Shown here one piece after another: positions 24,784-33,836 of a stretch of DNA of 36,474 nt (positions are counted from its first letter, which is position 1; each line of letters starts with the position of its first letter). A model generated the notes under the pieces. It was given only the letters and a program-made list of their open reading frames with translations. It did no database searches and had not been told where the DNA came from. Origin of the DNA: an uncultured Bacteroidota bacterium (GTDB lineage: Bacteria > Bacteroidota > Bacteroidia > Chitinophagales > Chitinophagaceae); the NCBI GenBank assembly GCA_903903635.1, contig CAIUZK010000062.1:1-36474 (forward strand), read 5' to 3'. The translations under genes and the position numbers were made by a program.

Positions 24784-25883
24784 TAGTAATAATATTTTAC
24801 CGGATTGGTATTTAAATTTGATAAAAGGATTGCAAATGTAGGGAATTTTTCCTTAAGTATTACTTCAAATATTTCAGGGGTAAATTGTTCGCTCTCAAAA
24901 TGGCCTATATCAGCTATTACAATTTTATTTTCTGCATCTAAAAATTGATGGTATTTAAAGTCACCTGTTATAAATATATCAGCTTTTGCCCTAATTGCAT
25001 CTTTTAGTAAGAAGCTGCCAGAACCCCCACATATAGCAACTTTCGATATCTTCTTGCCTGCCAATTCCGTATGCCTTATGCAATCTGTTTTCATTTGTTT
25101 TTTCAGGAAGGCCAGGAAATCTGTTTCATCCATAGGGTTGCTCAATACCCCCACCATTCCGGCTCCAATTAGTTTATTGGTATTTTTAATAGGGATTATT
25201 TCATAGGCGACTTCTTCATATATATGATTTGCAAATAGTGCATCCAGCACCTGTGCCTCCTGGTGTTTGGCCACCAGCACCTCAATTTTCACTTCCTGAA
25301 CCAGTTCTCTTTTGCCTCCCGCTTCGCCAATAGTAGGATTGGTTTGCTCATTACCTCTGAAAGTACCGGTCCCGGCAGTATTAAAACTACATTCCATATA
25401 GTTGCTGATATTACCTGCCCCGGCGGCAAACAGGGCATCCCGCAATTTATCTGCTATATCGGGTGGAGCATAGGTATACAGTTTACTTAAAGTATTGGGG
25501 CTTGCTGATAAAACTGCTGTTTGGCTCAATCCCAGCTTTTGGGCAATCTTAGCGCTTACGCCACCTGCCATATTATCCATATTGGTGTGAGCGGCAAAAA
25601 TACTTATATCATTTTTAATAGCCTGCATGACCACCCTTTCCACATATGTACGTCCTGAAATGCTTTTCAAGCCGGAGAAAATAAGAGGATGATGCGCCAC
25701 GATCACATTACAATTACGATCAATCGCTTCCTGAACAATGGCCTCAGTTACATCAAGAGTCAGTAAAACACCAGTTACGGTTGCTGATGCATTACCCACC
25801 TGCAGGCCGCAGTTATCATAACTTTCCTGGTATACAGGTGGCGCAAAGGCCTCGATGGTACTAATGATGTCTTTAACCTGCAT
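24783..25883 (-). CDS. Nif3-like dinuclear metal centre protein (YqfO type), 366 aa
   Basis: Nif3/DUF34 family, a hexameric ring protein with two metal ions per subunit. It has been tied to GTP cyclohydrolase I type 2 naming and metal handling, but its true reaction is unsettled. Visible ligand motifs are VAHHPLIFSG (His64, His65), AAHTNMDN (His99, Asp103) and DIGHFESEQ (His328, Glu332). The 366-residue length shows the YqfO-type insert between the two Nif3 halves, seen here as the 130-240 region with KIEVLVAKHQEAQVLDALF. It overlaps the zinc-ribbon gene by one base and leads that operon. A TACTTTTG box lies 24 bases before the ATG. Confidence 0.93.
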   Translation of the reverse strand: MQVKDIISTIEAFAPPVYQESYDNCGLQVGNASATVTGVLLTLDVTEAIVQEAIDRNCNVIVAHHPLIFSGLKSISGRTYVERVVMQAIKNDISIFAAHTNMDNMAGGVSAKIAQKLGLSQTAVLSASPNTLSKLYTYAPPDIADKLRDALFAAGAGNISNYMECSFNTAGTGTFRGNEQTNPTIGEAGGKRELVQEVKIEVLVAKHQEAQVLDALFANHIYEEVAYEIIPIKNTNKLIGAGMVGVLSNPMDETDFLAFLKKQMKTDCIRHTELAGKKISKVAICGGSGSFLLKDAIRAKADIFITGDFKYHQFLDAENKIVIADIGHFESEQFTPEIFEVILKEKFPTFAILLSNLNTNPVKYYY

Positions 25884-25906
25884 AATTACTTTTTTAAAAC
25901 GGGGTA

Positions 25907-25914
25907 CAAAAGTA
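25907..25914 (-). promoter_or_regulatory. Candidate -7 box for the Nif3/zinc-ribbon operon
   Basis: TACTTTTG on the minus strand matches TAnnTTTG and predicts a leader of about 19 bases before the ATG at 25883. No clear -33 element at the usual distance. Confidence 0.4.
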
Positions 25915-26123
25915 CTTAACTAGATTTCAAATGATAACAGGAAACAAGTGGTTGCCTTGCCTCAATCGCAAATTATTATTATTATTTTACTTTAGGATCA
26001 ATACAGAGAACATGACCAAACTTATTTCTTCTTTCGTTTACCCTTGAAGCCGGAAGCCTAATATTAATATTAATTAACACAATTTTATTTTTTCTGTGGC
26101 TAATATTGCAGACGGATAATAAG

Positions 26124-26495
26124 ATGAGTAATACACGGCTATATATAGTTCAGATCCTGGGCATTTTTCTGCTCATTTGCGGCTATTTGCTCAGTGATCA
26201 GCCTGATAGCCTGTCCGTAATGCATTTCGATCCTAATCCTTCCAGTCCTTCCGTATTTACAAAAGCAGTAAAATCAGGAACAATACTATTTGACGATGCA
26301 TCTGTTTCTCAGAATAATAATTCATCGCGCAAAACTGAAACACCAAAATACATCTCCTTTGAGGTTGTTTTATCTCAGAAAAGCGGATATGCTTTTCATC
26401 AGTTGAATAACATCTTTTATTCCTCTTTTCTGAAAGTGAATTATGAATATCTTTATTTTAAGGAGATAAACCCGCCTCCCCCCAAGGCCTGTTAG
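26124..26495 (+). CDS. Small exported or membrane-anchored protein of unknown function, 123 aa
   Basis: I place the start at ATG 26124; a TTG at 26106 would add six residues but sits inside a TAATATTG box. Residues 6-23 (LYIVQILGIFLLICGYLL) form one hydrophobic segment, either an uncleaved anchor or a signal peptide. The rest is polar, with HFDPNPSSPS, a central SKTE-type linker, YISFEVVLSQKSGYAFHQLN and the striking end FKEINPPPPKAC. No known domain is recognised. It is 57 bases upstream of the TolC-like gene and on the same strand, so it probably heads the metal-efflux operon and may have a role in it (inference). Its few His and the C-terminal Cys could bind metal, but this is untested. 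Confidence 0.7.
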   Translation: MSNTRLYIVQILGIFLLICGYLLSDQPDSLSVMHFDPNPSSPSVFTKAVKSGTILFDDASVSQNNNSSRKTETPKYISFEVVLSQKSGYAFHQLNNIFYSSFLKVNYEYLYFKEINPPPPKAC

Positions 26496-26552
26496 AACCA
26501 GATTTAATTAATCTATTCCACACAAAATTTAATTACAGGTAAAATTATTAGC

Positions 26553-27863
26553 ATGCTTCATATAAAGCTTGCAAGAAGTATATGTTTTGTTTGCGGCATA
26601 TTCTTCCTGCAACACAACATCATATTTGCACAGGGGCAATATTCTCTTAAAACAGCCGACACATTACATCTGGATATAAAACAGACTGAAAAATTGTTTT
26701 TGGATAGTAACCTGCAGTTATTGGCACAGCATTACAATATTCAATCTGGCAAGGCATTGGTAGAGCAGGCTAAGAAATGGGATAACCCCGTTCTCAATAC
26801 CGACCAGAATCTATATTCCAACAGTGGCTTTTTTCAGCATAGCATTGATGCAAATGGCAATCCACAGGGTGAAATATTCGTACAGGTTCAGCAACTGATA
26901 AAAACTGCCGGCAAGCGTGGTAAGTCTATTGATCTGGCGCGCACAAACGTAAACCTCGCTGAATGGCAGTTCAAAAGTTTAATGCGTAATCTCAGGGCCC
27001 AGTTATTCAGAGATTTTTATACGATAACACAATTGCAGGGGATGGCCGCACTTTACACCGAAAATCAGGAGCGCCTTACCAAATTGCTGAGTGTAAGAGG
27101 CCAGGAACTTAAGGCGGGCAACATTGCCAAAAAGGAATACCTGAGGGTTCAGGCCTTACTGGTAAGTCTTCAGCAGGATATGACAGGCAATGCAAAAGAC
27201 CTGAATGATGCTCAGAATGAACTGAAAACAATTTTGCGCCTCACAGGTAATGTGGTAATCCAGCCGGTGGTCTCCGGATCGGAAAGTACAGATATGCCCG
27301 ATGTCAGCATTATGCAGTTGATTGACACCGCAAGGCAAAATAATACCGATTACCAGTTGCAGGTATACCAGTTGCAGTACAATATGCAAAATCTGAGGCT
27401 GCAAAAAGCAATGGCTGTTCCTGATTTAACGGTAGGTACTGAGTTCGATCAGTCTGCCAACTATGCTCCAAACTATTTCGGGTTGGCTGTATCTTTGCCC
27501 CTTCCCTTCTGGGACAGGAACCAGGGCAACATTAAATCGGCGCACAATCTTGTAAAGCAGCAGGAGTATTTAAAAACCGATGCGGATGTAAAACTCCAGA
27601 ATGACGTATTGAATGCATACCAGAAATTGCTGTATACCATTCGCCTCAGTTCTTCCGATAACAGTACATTTTATAAGGAATACTACCAGTTGCAAAAGAA
27701 CATAGTAGAAAGCTATAACAACAGGCAGATAAACCTCATAGAATTCCTCGATTATTTCAATGACTACCAGGCTATACGTGAAAAAGAACTGAAACAACTA
27801 CTGGATCTGCGCCTTGCCAAAGAAGAACTCAATGATCTGTTAGGAACGGACCTGATTAAATAA
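26553..27863 (+). CDS. TolC-family outer membrane efflux protein (CzcC/CusC-like), 436 aa
   Basis: Outer membrane channel of a tripartite efflux pump. A signal peptide (1-27, ending IIFAQ) is followed by two related halves of long helices with strands. Examples are NLQLLAQHYNIQSGKALVEQ and VQQLIKTAGKRGKSIDLART in the first half, and NTDYQLQVYQLQYNMQNLRL and GLAVSLPLPFWDRNQGNIKS in the second. SLPLPFWDRNQGNI is a hallmark of the metal-efflux branch of the TolC family. The length fits. It is followed after 18 bases by the adaptor gene. Confidence 0.92.
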   Translation: MLHIKLARSICFVCGIFFLQHNIIFAQGQYSLKTADTLHLDIKQTEKLFLDSNLQLLAQHYNIQSGKALVEQAKKWDNPVLNTDQNLYSNSGFFQHSIDANGNPQGEIFVQVQQLIKTAGKRGKSIDLARTNVNLAEWQFKSLMRNLRAQLFRDFYTITQLQGMAALYTENQERLTKLLSVRGQELKAGNIAKKEYLRVQALLVSLQQDMTGNAKDLNDAQNELKTILRLTGNVVIQPVVSGSESTDMPDVSIMQLIDTARQNNTDYQLQVYQLQYNMQNLRLQKAMAVPDLTVGTEFDQSANYAPNYFGLAVSLPLPFWDRNQGNIKSAHNLVKQQEYLKTDADVKLQNDVLNAYQKLLYTIRLSSSDNSTFYKEYYQLQKNIVESYNNRQINLIEFLDYFNDYQAIREKELKQLLDLRLAKEELNDLLGTDLIK

Positions 27864-27881
27864 CTACAAAAGACACTAAAA

Positions 27882-28976
27882 ATGAAACAATCAATCATAT
27901 TAATGCTGTTGCCTCTTGTCTTGCTTTTCTCTTGCGAGCATAAGGAACAGGCAGTAGAAGTAAACAAAAAATTCGTCCTCAGTGATACCATGCGCAACCT
28001 GATCCAGATTGATACGGTACAGGACTGCAATATTGCCGATGAATTATCGCTGAGCGGCGTTGTTGGTTTCAACGACAACAATGTTGTAAAGGTATTTCCG
28101 CGCATCAGCGGTCAGGTACTCGAGGCAAAGGTGTCGCTCGGCGACAAGGTAAGCAAGGGCCAGGTTCTGGCAGTAATTCACAGCGCCGATGTGGCAGGCA
28201 ATTATAGCGATCTTACCAGCACCAAAGCTGATGTTTCGATAGCCAAAAGGCAGATGGATAATGTGGAGTCGTTATACAAGAGCGGTATCAGCAGCGAGAA
28301 GGAATTCAATGAGGCTAAGCAGAACTACGAAAAAGCCCTTGCCGCCCGCGATAAGGTACAATCTGTTATTTCAATAAATGGTGGCGGAAAAACAAGTGAA
28401 GGCGGAAAATACCTGGTAACAGCGCCTATTGATGGCTATATAGTAGAGAAAAAAGTTACAGCCGGTGCCTTTATCAGGCAGGATATGGGCGATAATCTCT
28501 TTACTATATCCGATCTTAAAAATGTTTGGGTCTATGCCAATGTATACGAAGCAGATATCTCTAAGATTAAGGAAGGATACGCAGTAAAGGTTTTACCGCT
28601 GTCTTACCCTGACCGGGTTTTCAACGGAAAGATCGACCGTATAAGCCAGGTACTGGATCCGCTAAGTAAATCAATGAAAGTCCGCATCAACCTCGACAAC
28701 AATGAAATGCTGTTAAAACCCGATATGTTTGCCAAGGTATTAGTAAGTAATCAGGAGGGTACAAGGGCTTTATGTATCCCTGGGGCAAGTATACTTCAGC
28801 AGGATGGCAAGAGCTATGTAGTTGTTTACAAAAATGACAGTGATATGAAGATTGTACAGGTAGACCTGATAAAAACGGTAGATAACAAAACCTATATCAG
28901 TCATGGCCTGAATGTGGGCGACAAGTTAATTTCGAAAAATCAGATTCTCATTTTCAACCAACTTACTTCCGAATAA
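27882..28976 (+). CDS. RND efflux periplasmic adaptor lipoprotein (CzcB/HlyD family), 364 aa
   Basis: Membrane fusion protein that bridges the inner-membrane pump and the outer-membrane channel. The lipobox ends at Cys18 (LLFSC). Then come a beta-barrel and lipoyl half (GQVLEAKVSLGDKVSKGQVL), a helical hairpin (about 105-155), the second lipoyl half (TAPIDGYIVEKKVTAGAFIR) and barrel and membrane-proximal domains (YVVVYKNDSDMKIVQVDLI). Length and order are normal for the family. No His/Met-rich N-terminal metal-binding extension is visible. It is in the operon between the TolC-like gene and the pump, with a 95-bp gap to the latter. Confidence 0.93.
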   Translation: MKQSIILMLLPLVLLFSCEHKEQAVEVNKKFVLSDTMRNLIQIDTVQDCNIADELSLSGVVGFNDNNVVKVFPRISGQVLEAKVSLGDKVSKGQVLAVIHSADVAGNYSDLTSTKADVSIAKRQMDNVESLYKSGISSEKEFNEAKQNYEKALAARDKVQSVISINGGGKTSEGGKYLVTAPIDGYIVEKKVTAGAFIRQDMGDNLFTISDLKNVWVYANVYEADISKIKEGYAVKVLPLSYPDRVFNGKIDRISQVLDPLSKSMKVRINLDNNEMLLKPDMFAKVLVSNQEGTRALCIPGASILQQDGKSYVVVYKNDSDMKIVQVDLIKTVDNKTYISHGLNVGDKLISKNQILIFNQLTSE

Positions 28977-29071
28977 TTTGTAATTACATTCCCGATTTCA
29001 GGATGCATTGTTATGAGCAGTTCAATTATAACTGTTACAATCATCTGAAGTTCTAAATAAATGTTTAAAAC

Positions 29072-32000
29072 ATGAATAAGCTGATCAGGCAAATTATATA
29101 TTTTTCACTCCGGCACAGGTATTTTGTGTTCTTTATGACTGCAATTCTCGCAGTTATCGGTTATTTGTGCTATCGGGATACGCCAATTGAAACCTTCCCG
29201 GATGTAACCAATACGCAGATCATTATTATTACTCAGTGGCCCGGCAGAAGCGCTGAGGAGGTAGAAAAATTCGTTACAATTCCATTGGAAACAACCCTGA
29301 ACTCTGTACAGGGAAAAATTAATCTCAGGTCCACATCCTGCTTTGGCCTTTCCTATATCCGACTCATCTTCGATGATAATATTGAAGATGCATTTGCACG
29401 ACAACAGGTATTTTCAAGAATAGGTAATGCCGATCTGCCTGAAGGTACTTCACCCGAGGTGGAACCTCCTTATGGCCCTACCGGCGAGATATACAGGTAT
29501 ACCCTGCAAAGCAAAACCATGAACCTGCGCGAACTTAATACTATACAGGAATGGGTGCTCGACAGGCAGTTCAAATCTGTACCGGGAGTGGCTGATGTCA
29601 ATACTTTCAGCGGTGGTGAAAAAATTTATGAGATCCGGGTAAACCCAAATGAAATAATGAATTACGGGCTTACTCCGCTCGATGTTTATAATGCTGTTTC
29701 CAGGAGCAACATCAATGTGGGTGGCGATGTGCTGGATGAAAACGGACAATCTTTTATCATCCGGGGTATCGGATTGCTTAACGACATCAATGAAATCAAT
29801 AACATTATTGTAACCAAAATAAATGGCGTTCCCATATTGGTTAAAAATCTCGCATCCGTGGCCGAGACAGAAAAACCCAGGCTGGGTAATGTGATGCATG
29901 ATAAAGACGATGATGTGGTGGAAGGCATTATAGTTATGAGAAAGGGAGAAAATGCCGCTCAGGTGCTTGAGGGCATACATGATAAAGTAAAAGAACTTAA
30001 CGAAAATATTTTACCCAAAGACGTTAAAATCGTTCCATTCTACGACCGTAGCCATCTCATGGATTTTGCCACGCATACAGTGATGCACAATCTCCTCGAA
30101 GGTATTGTACTCGTAACGCTTATAGTCCTCATCTTCATGGCCGACTGGCGCACTACCCTGATTGTGGGTATCATCGTTCCGCTGGCGCTGCTTTTTGCAT
30201 TTATGCTTATGCGCATGAGGGGTATGACCGCAAACCTGCTATCCATGGGTGCCGTCGACTTCGGTATAATTATTGATGGGGCTGTGGTAATGGTCGAGGG
30301 GCTGTTCGTTGCACTCGATTTCAAGGCGCGGGAGGTGGGCATGGCCCGGTTCAACAAACTCGCTAAATTGGGTTTGTTTAAAAATGTGGGCGCCGAGATG
30401 GGTAAGGCTATTTTCTTCTCCAAGATCATTATACTCACCTGCCTGATACCCATTTTTGCATTTAAGAAGGTAGAAGGAAAGATGTTTTCTCCATTGGCTT
30501 TTACATTGGGATTTGCTCTGTTGGGTGCATTAATTTATACGCTTACACTGGTACCAGCATTGTCGAGCATATTGCTAAGAAAAAATGTCAGGGAGAAACA
30601 CAACCCCGTTGTAGGCTTTTTCGAAAAGTACATTATGAAAGCATTCAGGTGGGTGTATAATCGTCAGCGGTTGAGCCTGATAATTGCTATATCCATAATG
30701 GTGGTAACATTTTTTTCTGCCAGGTTCCTGGGTTCCGAGTTCCTGCCCGAGCTTGATGAAGGTGCCCTTTGGGTAAAGGGCCAGTTACCTATGAGCGCCT
30801 CACTGGACGAAAGTAACAAAATAGGTAAAGAAATGATGGCTATTCTCTCTCAGTTCCCTGAGGTGAAACACACGCTCACACAGGTAGGGCGAACTGTGGA
30901 TGGAACGGATCCCAAAGGCTTCTTTAATATTGAGATCGCCGTTGACCTGAAGCCTAAAGATGAATGGCCCAAAGGGGTTACTACCGAGAGTCTGATCAAC
31001 GATATGGATAAGCAATTGAGCAAGATACCCGGTATTCTCTATAACTATTCCCAGCCCATAAGAGATAATGTGGAAGAGGCTGTGGCCGGTGTTCCTGCAT
31101 CATTGGCAGTGAAAATCTCAGGCAAGGATTTCACCAAACTGGATACACTGGCCAATGAGGTAATGGCCCAGTTGCGACAGGTAAAAGGTGTGGAAGATCT
31201 GGGTGTGCTCAGGAACCTGGGGCAGCCTGAATTCCGGATAGAACTGGATCAGAAGAAAATGGCCATGTATGGGGTTAGCATGGCCGATGCCAATGCAGTT
31301 ATCGAAATGGCCATAGGTGGAAAGGCCGCTACCCAGCTTTATGAAGGCGAAAGGAAGTTTGATATCCGGGTGAGGTATAGTAAAGAGTTCAGAAACTCAA
31401 GAGAAAAGATTGAGAATCTGATGATCCCTACTCAGGATAACACACGCATACCGCTCAAGGAAATTTCGGATATTAGAGTACTCACAGGTCCTTCGTTTGT
31501 TTATCGTGATAATAATGCCCGTTACATTCCGGTAAAATTCTCCATACGGGGGCGTGACCTGGGTAGCACAATAGCCGAGGCTCAGAAAAAGGTTGCGGCA
31601 AATGTGAAATTGCCACATGGCTACAATATGACCTGGAACGGAGAGTTTGAAAATGCCCAGCGTGCATCAAAAACACTTTCACAGGTTGTTCCGCTTTGTC
31701 TTATTGCTATTTTTCTTCTGCTTTTCATCACCTACGGAAATGTAAAAGATTCTGTTCTTACAATATTGAATGTGCCTTTTGCTCTTATCGGAGGTATACT
31801 TGCCTTGCACATTACCCGGATGAACTTCAGTATCAGTGCAGGAATAGGATTCATTGCTTTGTTTGGCGTTTGTATTCAGAATGGGGTAATTCTCATTAGT
31901 GTATTCCGTAAAAACCTTGTTGAAAAAATGACCATTCACAAAGCAATAGAACATGGTGTTCAATCCCGTATACGTCCTGTAGTAATGACGGCGTTGATGG

Positions 32001-32236
32001 CAGCTATTGGACTTCTGCCCGCAGCTATAAGTACAGGTATAGGGTCTGAAACTCAAAAGCCATTGGCTATTGTGGTTATTGGCGGACTGATTACCTCCAC
32101 CATACTTACATTGCTGATTTTGCCGGTTATCTACTCCATCTCTTACAACCTGATACACAAACGGGAAAACAGGAGGTTATTAAGGAAGATGGGCGTGATT
32201 AGCAAGCCGGGAGATAGCGGTGCAGGCGGTGTTTAA
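29072..32236 (+). CDS. czcA: Heavy-metal RND efflux pump (CzcA family), 1054 aa
   Basis: Inner-membrane proton-driven exporter. Layout is standard: a first membrane helix (about 13-31), a periplasmic porter domain, helices 2-6 (about 340-510), a second porter domain and helices 8-12 (about 870-1035). In helix 4 DFGIIIDGAVVMVEG gives Asp396, Asp402 and Glu409. By family knowledge this DFGxxxDGA pattern marks pumps for divalent ions such as cobalt, zinc, cadmium or nickel, while copper and silver pumps differ there. The usual Asn after the Glu is Gly here. Other landmarks are TQWPGRSAEEVEKFVTIPLE and FGVCIQNGVILISVF. The last codons are part of the terminator stem. No metal-responsive regulator is in the window. 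Confidence 0.95.
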   Translation: MNKLIRQIIYFSLRHRYFVFFMTAILAVIGYLCYRDTPIETFPDVTNTQIIIITQWPGRSAEEVEKFVTIPLETTLNSVQGKINLRSTSCFGLSYIRLIFDDNIEDAFARQQVFSRIGNADLPEGTSPEVEPPYGPTGEIYRYTLQSKTMNLRELNTIQEWVLDRQFKSVPGVADVNTFSGGEKIYEIRVNPNEIMNYGLTPLDVYNAVSRSNINVGGDVLDENGQSFIIRGIGLLNDINEINNIIVTKINGVPILVKNLASVAETEKPRLGNVMHDKDDDVVEGIIVMRKGENAAQVLEGIHDKVKELNENILPKDVKIVPFYDRSHLMDFATHTVMHNLLEGIVLVTLIVLIFMADWRTTLIVGIIVPLALLFAFMLMRMRGMTANLLSMGAVDFGIIIDGAVVMVEGLFVALDFKAREVGMARFNKLAKLGLFKNVGAEMGKAIFFSKIIILTCLIPIFAFKKVEGKMFSPLAFTLGFALLGALIYTLTLVPALSSILLRKNVREKHNPVVGFFEKYIMKAFRWVYNRQRLSLIIAISIMVVTFFSARFLGSEFLPELDEGALWVKGQLPMSASLDESNKIGKEMMAILSQFPEVKHTLTQVGRTVDGTDPKGFFNIEIAVDLKPKDEWPKGVTTESLINDMDKQLSKIPGILYNYSQPIRDNVEEAVAGVPASLAVKISGKDFTKLDTLANEVMAQLRQVKGVEDLGVLRNLGQPEFRIELDQKKMAMYGVSMADANAVIEMAIGGKAATQLYEGERKFDIRVRYSKEFRNSREKIENLMIPTQDNTRIPLKEISDIRVLTGPSFVYRDNNARYIPVKFSIRGRDLGSTIAEAQKKVAANVKLPHGYNMTWNGEFENAQRASKTLSQVVPLCLIAIFLLLFITYGNVKDSVLTILNVPFALIGGILALHITRMNFSISAGIGFIALFGVCIQNGVILISVFRKNLVEKMTIHKAIEHGVQSRIRPVVMTALMAAIGLLPAAISTGIGSETQKPLAIVVIGGLITSTILTLLILPVIYSISYNLIHKRENRRLLRKMGVISKPGDSGAGGV

Positions 32237-32264
32237 GTTTCACCCGGCCTGCACCTCATTTTTT
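32219..32264 (+). terminator. Terminator overlapping the end of the czcA-like gene
   Basis: GGTGCAGGC (32219-32227) pairs with GCCTGCACC (32247-32255), extended inward by GGTG with CACC after a CG bulge, and six T follow at 32259-32264. The left arm is within the last codons, and the TAA stop is in the loop. Confidence 0.8.
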
Positions 32265-32272
32265 CCGGATGA

Positions 32273-33700
32273 TTAATGCACCACTATTTTTGAAGTCAGT
32301 GTCTGGTCCATTGTTCTCACTGTTATGAAATAAACACCAGGAGCAGAGCTCAGTTGCACATCATTAAGTTTATTAGTGGTCACTGCAGACTCATAAACTT
32401 TTTCTCCAACTAAATTGGTTATGACCAGTGATGCATTTTCATCATGTGCTGACGATAATTCTATAGACAGTGATCCTGAACTGGGGTTCGGGAACACAGA
32501 TAACACAGGCTTAGTCACACCCGCAATCAGTTTTGTCCCAACCCCTCCGCCAGCTTTCATTACCGTAAGCTTGCCGCCATTGCCCCCGTCTTCAAAACAA
32601 ACATAGGGCGTACCATCTCTCGCAATGGCTATTGAATTATAATACGAAGTGCCAGCTGAGAATCCTTCCGTGCCCACAGCCACCCAGTTGCTGCCATCAA
32701 ACTTCATCACGGACACTTTACCACCATGTCCATCATCCTGAAAGACAACATATGGAGTTCCGCTGCTGTCTATTGCAATAGATGTATAAAAGGCACTATC
32801 TGGCGAGAATCCCGCAGTGCCAACGGTTACCCAGCTGCTGCCTGTGAATTTTTTTACCGTTGCTTTATAGGCATTTACCGTGTCCATGTACACAACATAA
32901 GGCGTATTGTTTTTATCCAGTGCCAGTGAAGTAAAAAGAGCATTCCCGGCAGAGAAACCCAGGCTACCCACTGGCTGCCACATAGGCGACAACAAACTTC
33001 CACCTAATTTCACTACAGAGGCTTTCCCTCCCTGCGAAAAATCCTGGAAAGCGAGATATGGCTTTCCTGATGTGTCCATTGCAAGCGAAGTGTAATTGGC
33101 GGCGCCGTTCGATGGATAGATGACGCCTACCGTGGCCCAGGTAGTTCCTTTGAATTTCATCACAAGCGCCTTCTCAGTAAAAGCAGTAGATGCGCTATAG
33201 TCCATAAAAGCTACATAAGGTGTATCTTTTTTCCCGAGTGCCAATGTCATAAACCATGTTTGACCTGGTGTAAAACCCGCGCTCCCTATAGCCACCCAGC
33301 TTGTACCATTGAACTTCATTACAGTAGCCTTACCCCCATTGCCCCAGTCGTCATATGCAACATAGGGAGTGCCATCCGATCCAATTGCAATACAGGTATA
33401 TTCAACGCCACCGGCAGAGAAACCCGCGCTTCCTACCAATACCCAGTTTGTACCATCAAATTTCCTTACGGTAGCTTTGTTGCTATTGGACTTATCTGCG
33501 AAGGCAACATAGGGAGTGCCGCCTGCATCAATTGCTATTGTTGAATACCATGAGCTGTCAGCCGTAAACCCGGCCGAGCCAACGTTGTTCCAGGTCTGCC
33601 CTTTAGTGGGAAGCAATGCGCAGGTAATTACAAGAAGGGTAATGAAACATTTGATCACCCAGCCGGTGTAGGCAGTGTACTGTATTCGAGGGTTTTGCAT
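32273..33700 (-). CDS. T9SS cargo protein with seven propeller repeats, 475 aa
   Basis: An N-terminal stretch with a hydrophobic core (about 15-35) acts as signal peptide, ending near TKGQTW. Seven repeats of 49-53 residues then follow, with consensus WVxVGSAGFS, YTSIAIDSSGTPYVAFxD, GGKATVMKFDG. The seven-fold count predicts a seven-bladed beta-propeller. A T9SS type A tail starts SVFPNPSSGSLSI (about 405-475) and ends LTSKIVVH. It should be exported to the surface; the ligand is unknown. It converges on the metal-pump gene with only 36 bases between stops, and diverges from folD. Confidence 0.88.
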   Translation of the reverse strand: MQNPRIQYTAYTGWVIKCFITLLVITCALLPTKGQTWNNVGSAGFTADSSWYSTIAIDAGGTPYVAFADKSNSNKATVRKFDGTNWVLVGSAGFSAGGVEYTCIAIGSDGTPYVAYDDWGNGGKATVMKFNGTSWVAIGSAGFTPGQTWFMTLALGKKDTPYVAFMDYSASTAFTEKALVMKFKGTTWATVGVIYPSNGAANYTSLAMDTSGKPYLAFQDFSQGGKASVVKLGGSLLSPMWQPVGSLGFSAGNALFTSLALDKNNTPYVVYMDTVNAYKATVKKFTGSSWVTVGTAGFSPDSAFYTSIAIDSSGTPYVVFQDDGHGGKVSVMKFDGSNWVAVGTEGFSAGTSYYNSIAIARDGTPYVCFEDGGNGGKLTVMKAGGGVGTKLIAGVTKPVLSVFPNPSSGSLSIELSSAHDENASLVITNLVGEKVYESAVTTNKLNDVQLSSAPGVYFITVRTMDQTLTSKIVVH

Positions 33701-33738
33701 TTGCTATTTCTTAAAAATTAAATTCGATTCTTCAATTG

Positions 33739-33746
33739 CAAAAATA
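33739..33746 (-). promoter_or_regulatory. Candidate -7 box for the propeller protein gene
   Basis: TATTTTTG on the minus strand matches TAnnTTTG and predicts a leader of about 32 bases. No clear -33 element. It lies in the 136-bp gap shared with the divergent folD promoter. Confidence 0.35.
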
Positions 33747-33802
33747 TGAAATTCCATAAATTTTGTCGTTTTTTTTGTCATAAAGCAAATTTTATGCCGC
33801 TA

Positions 33803-33833
33803 TTGGGCTTTAACTCATTTAAATTATCTTTGC
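33803..33833 (+). promoter_or_regulatory. folD promoter, predicted leaderless
   Basis: TTG at 33803-33805, a 19-base spacer, TATCTTTG at 33825-33832 and then C: a full match to the Bacteroidota consensus. The last G is four bases from the ATG at 33837, so the transcript should start at or next to the start codon. Confidence 0.65.
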
Positions 33834-33836
33834 ATC

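Noticed and set aside
26106-26123. TTG start six codons upstream for the small protein at 26124
   Set aside because: The TTG lies within a TAATATTG promoter-like box, and the ATG at 26124 begins directly before the hydrophobic segment.
31679-32158. 159-aa minus-strand ORF opposite the efflux pump
   Set aside because: Shadow of the conserved czcA-like frame; its translation is Asn/Tyr/Ser-rich with no domain.
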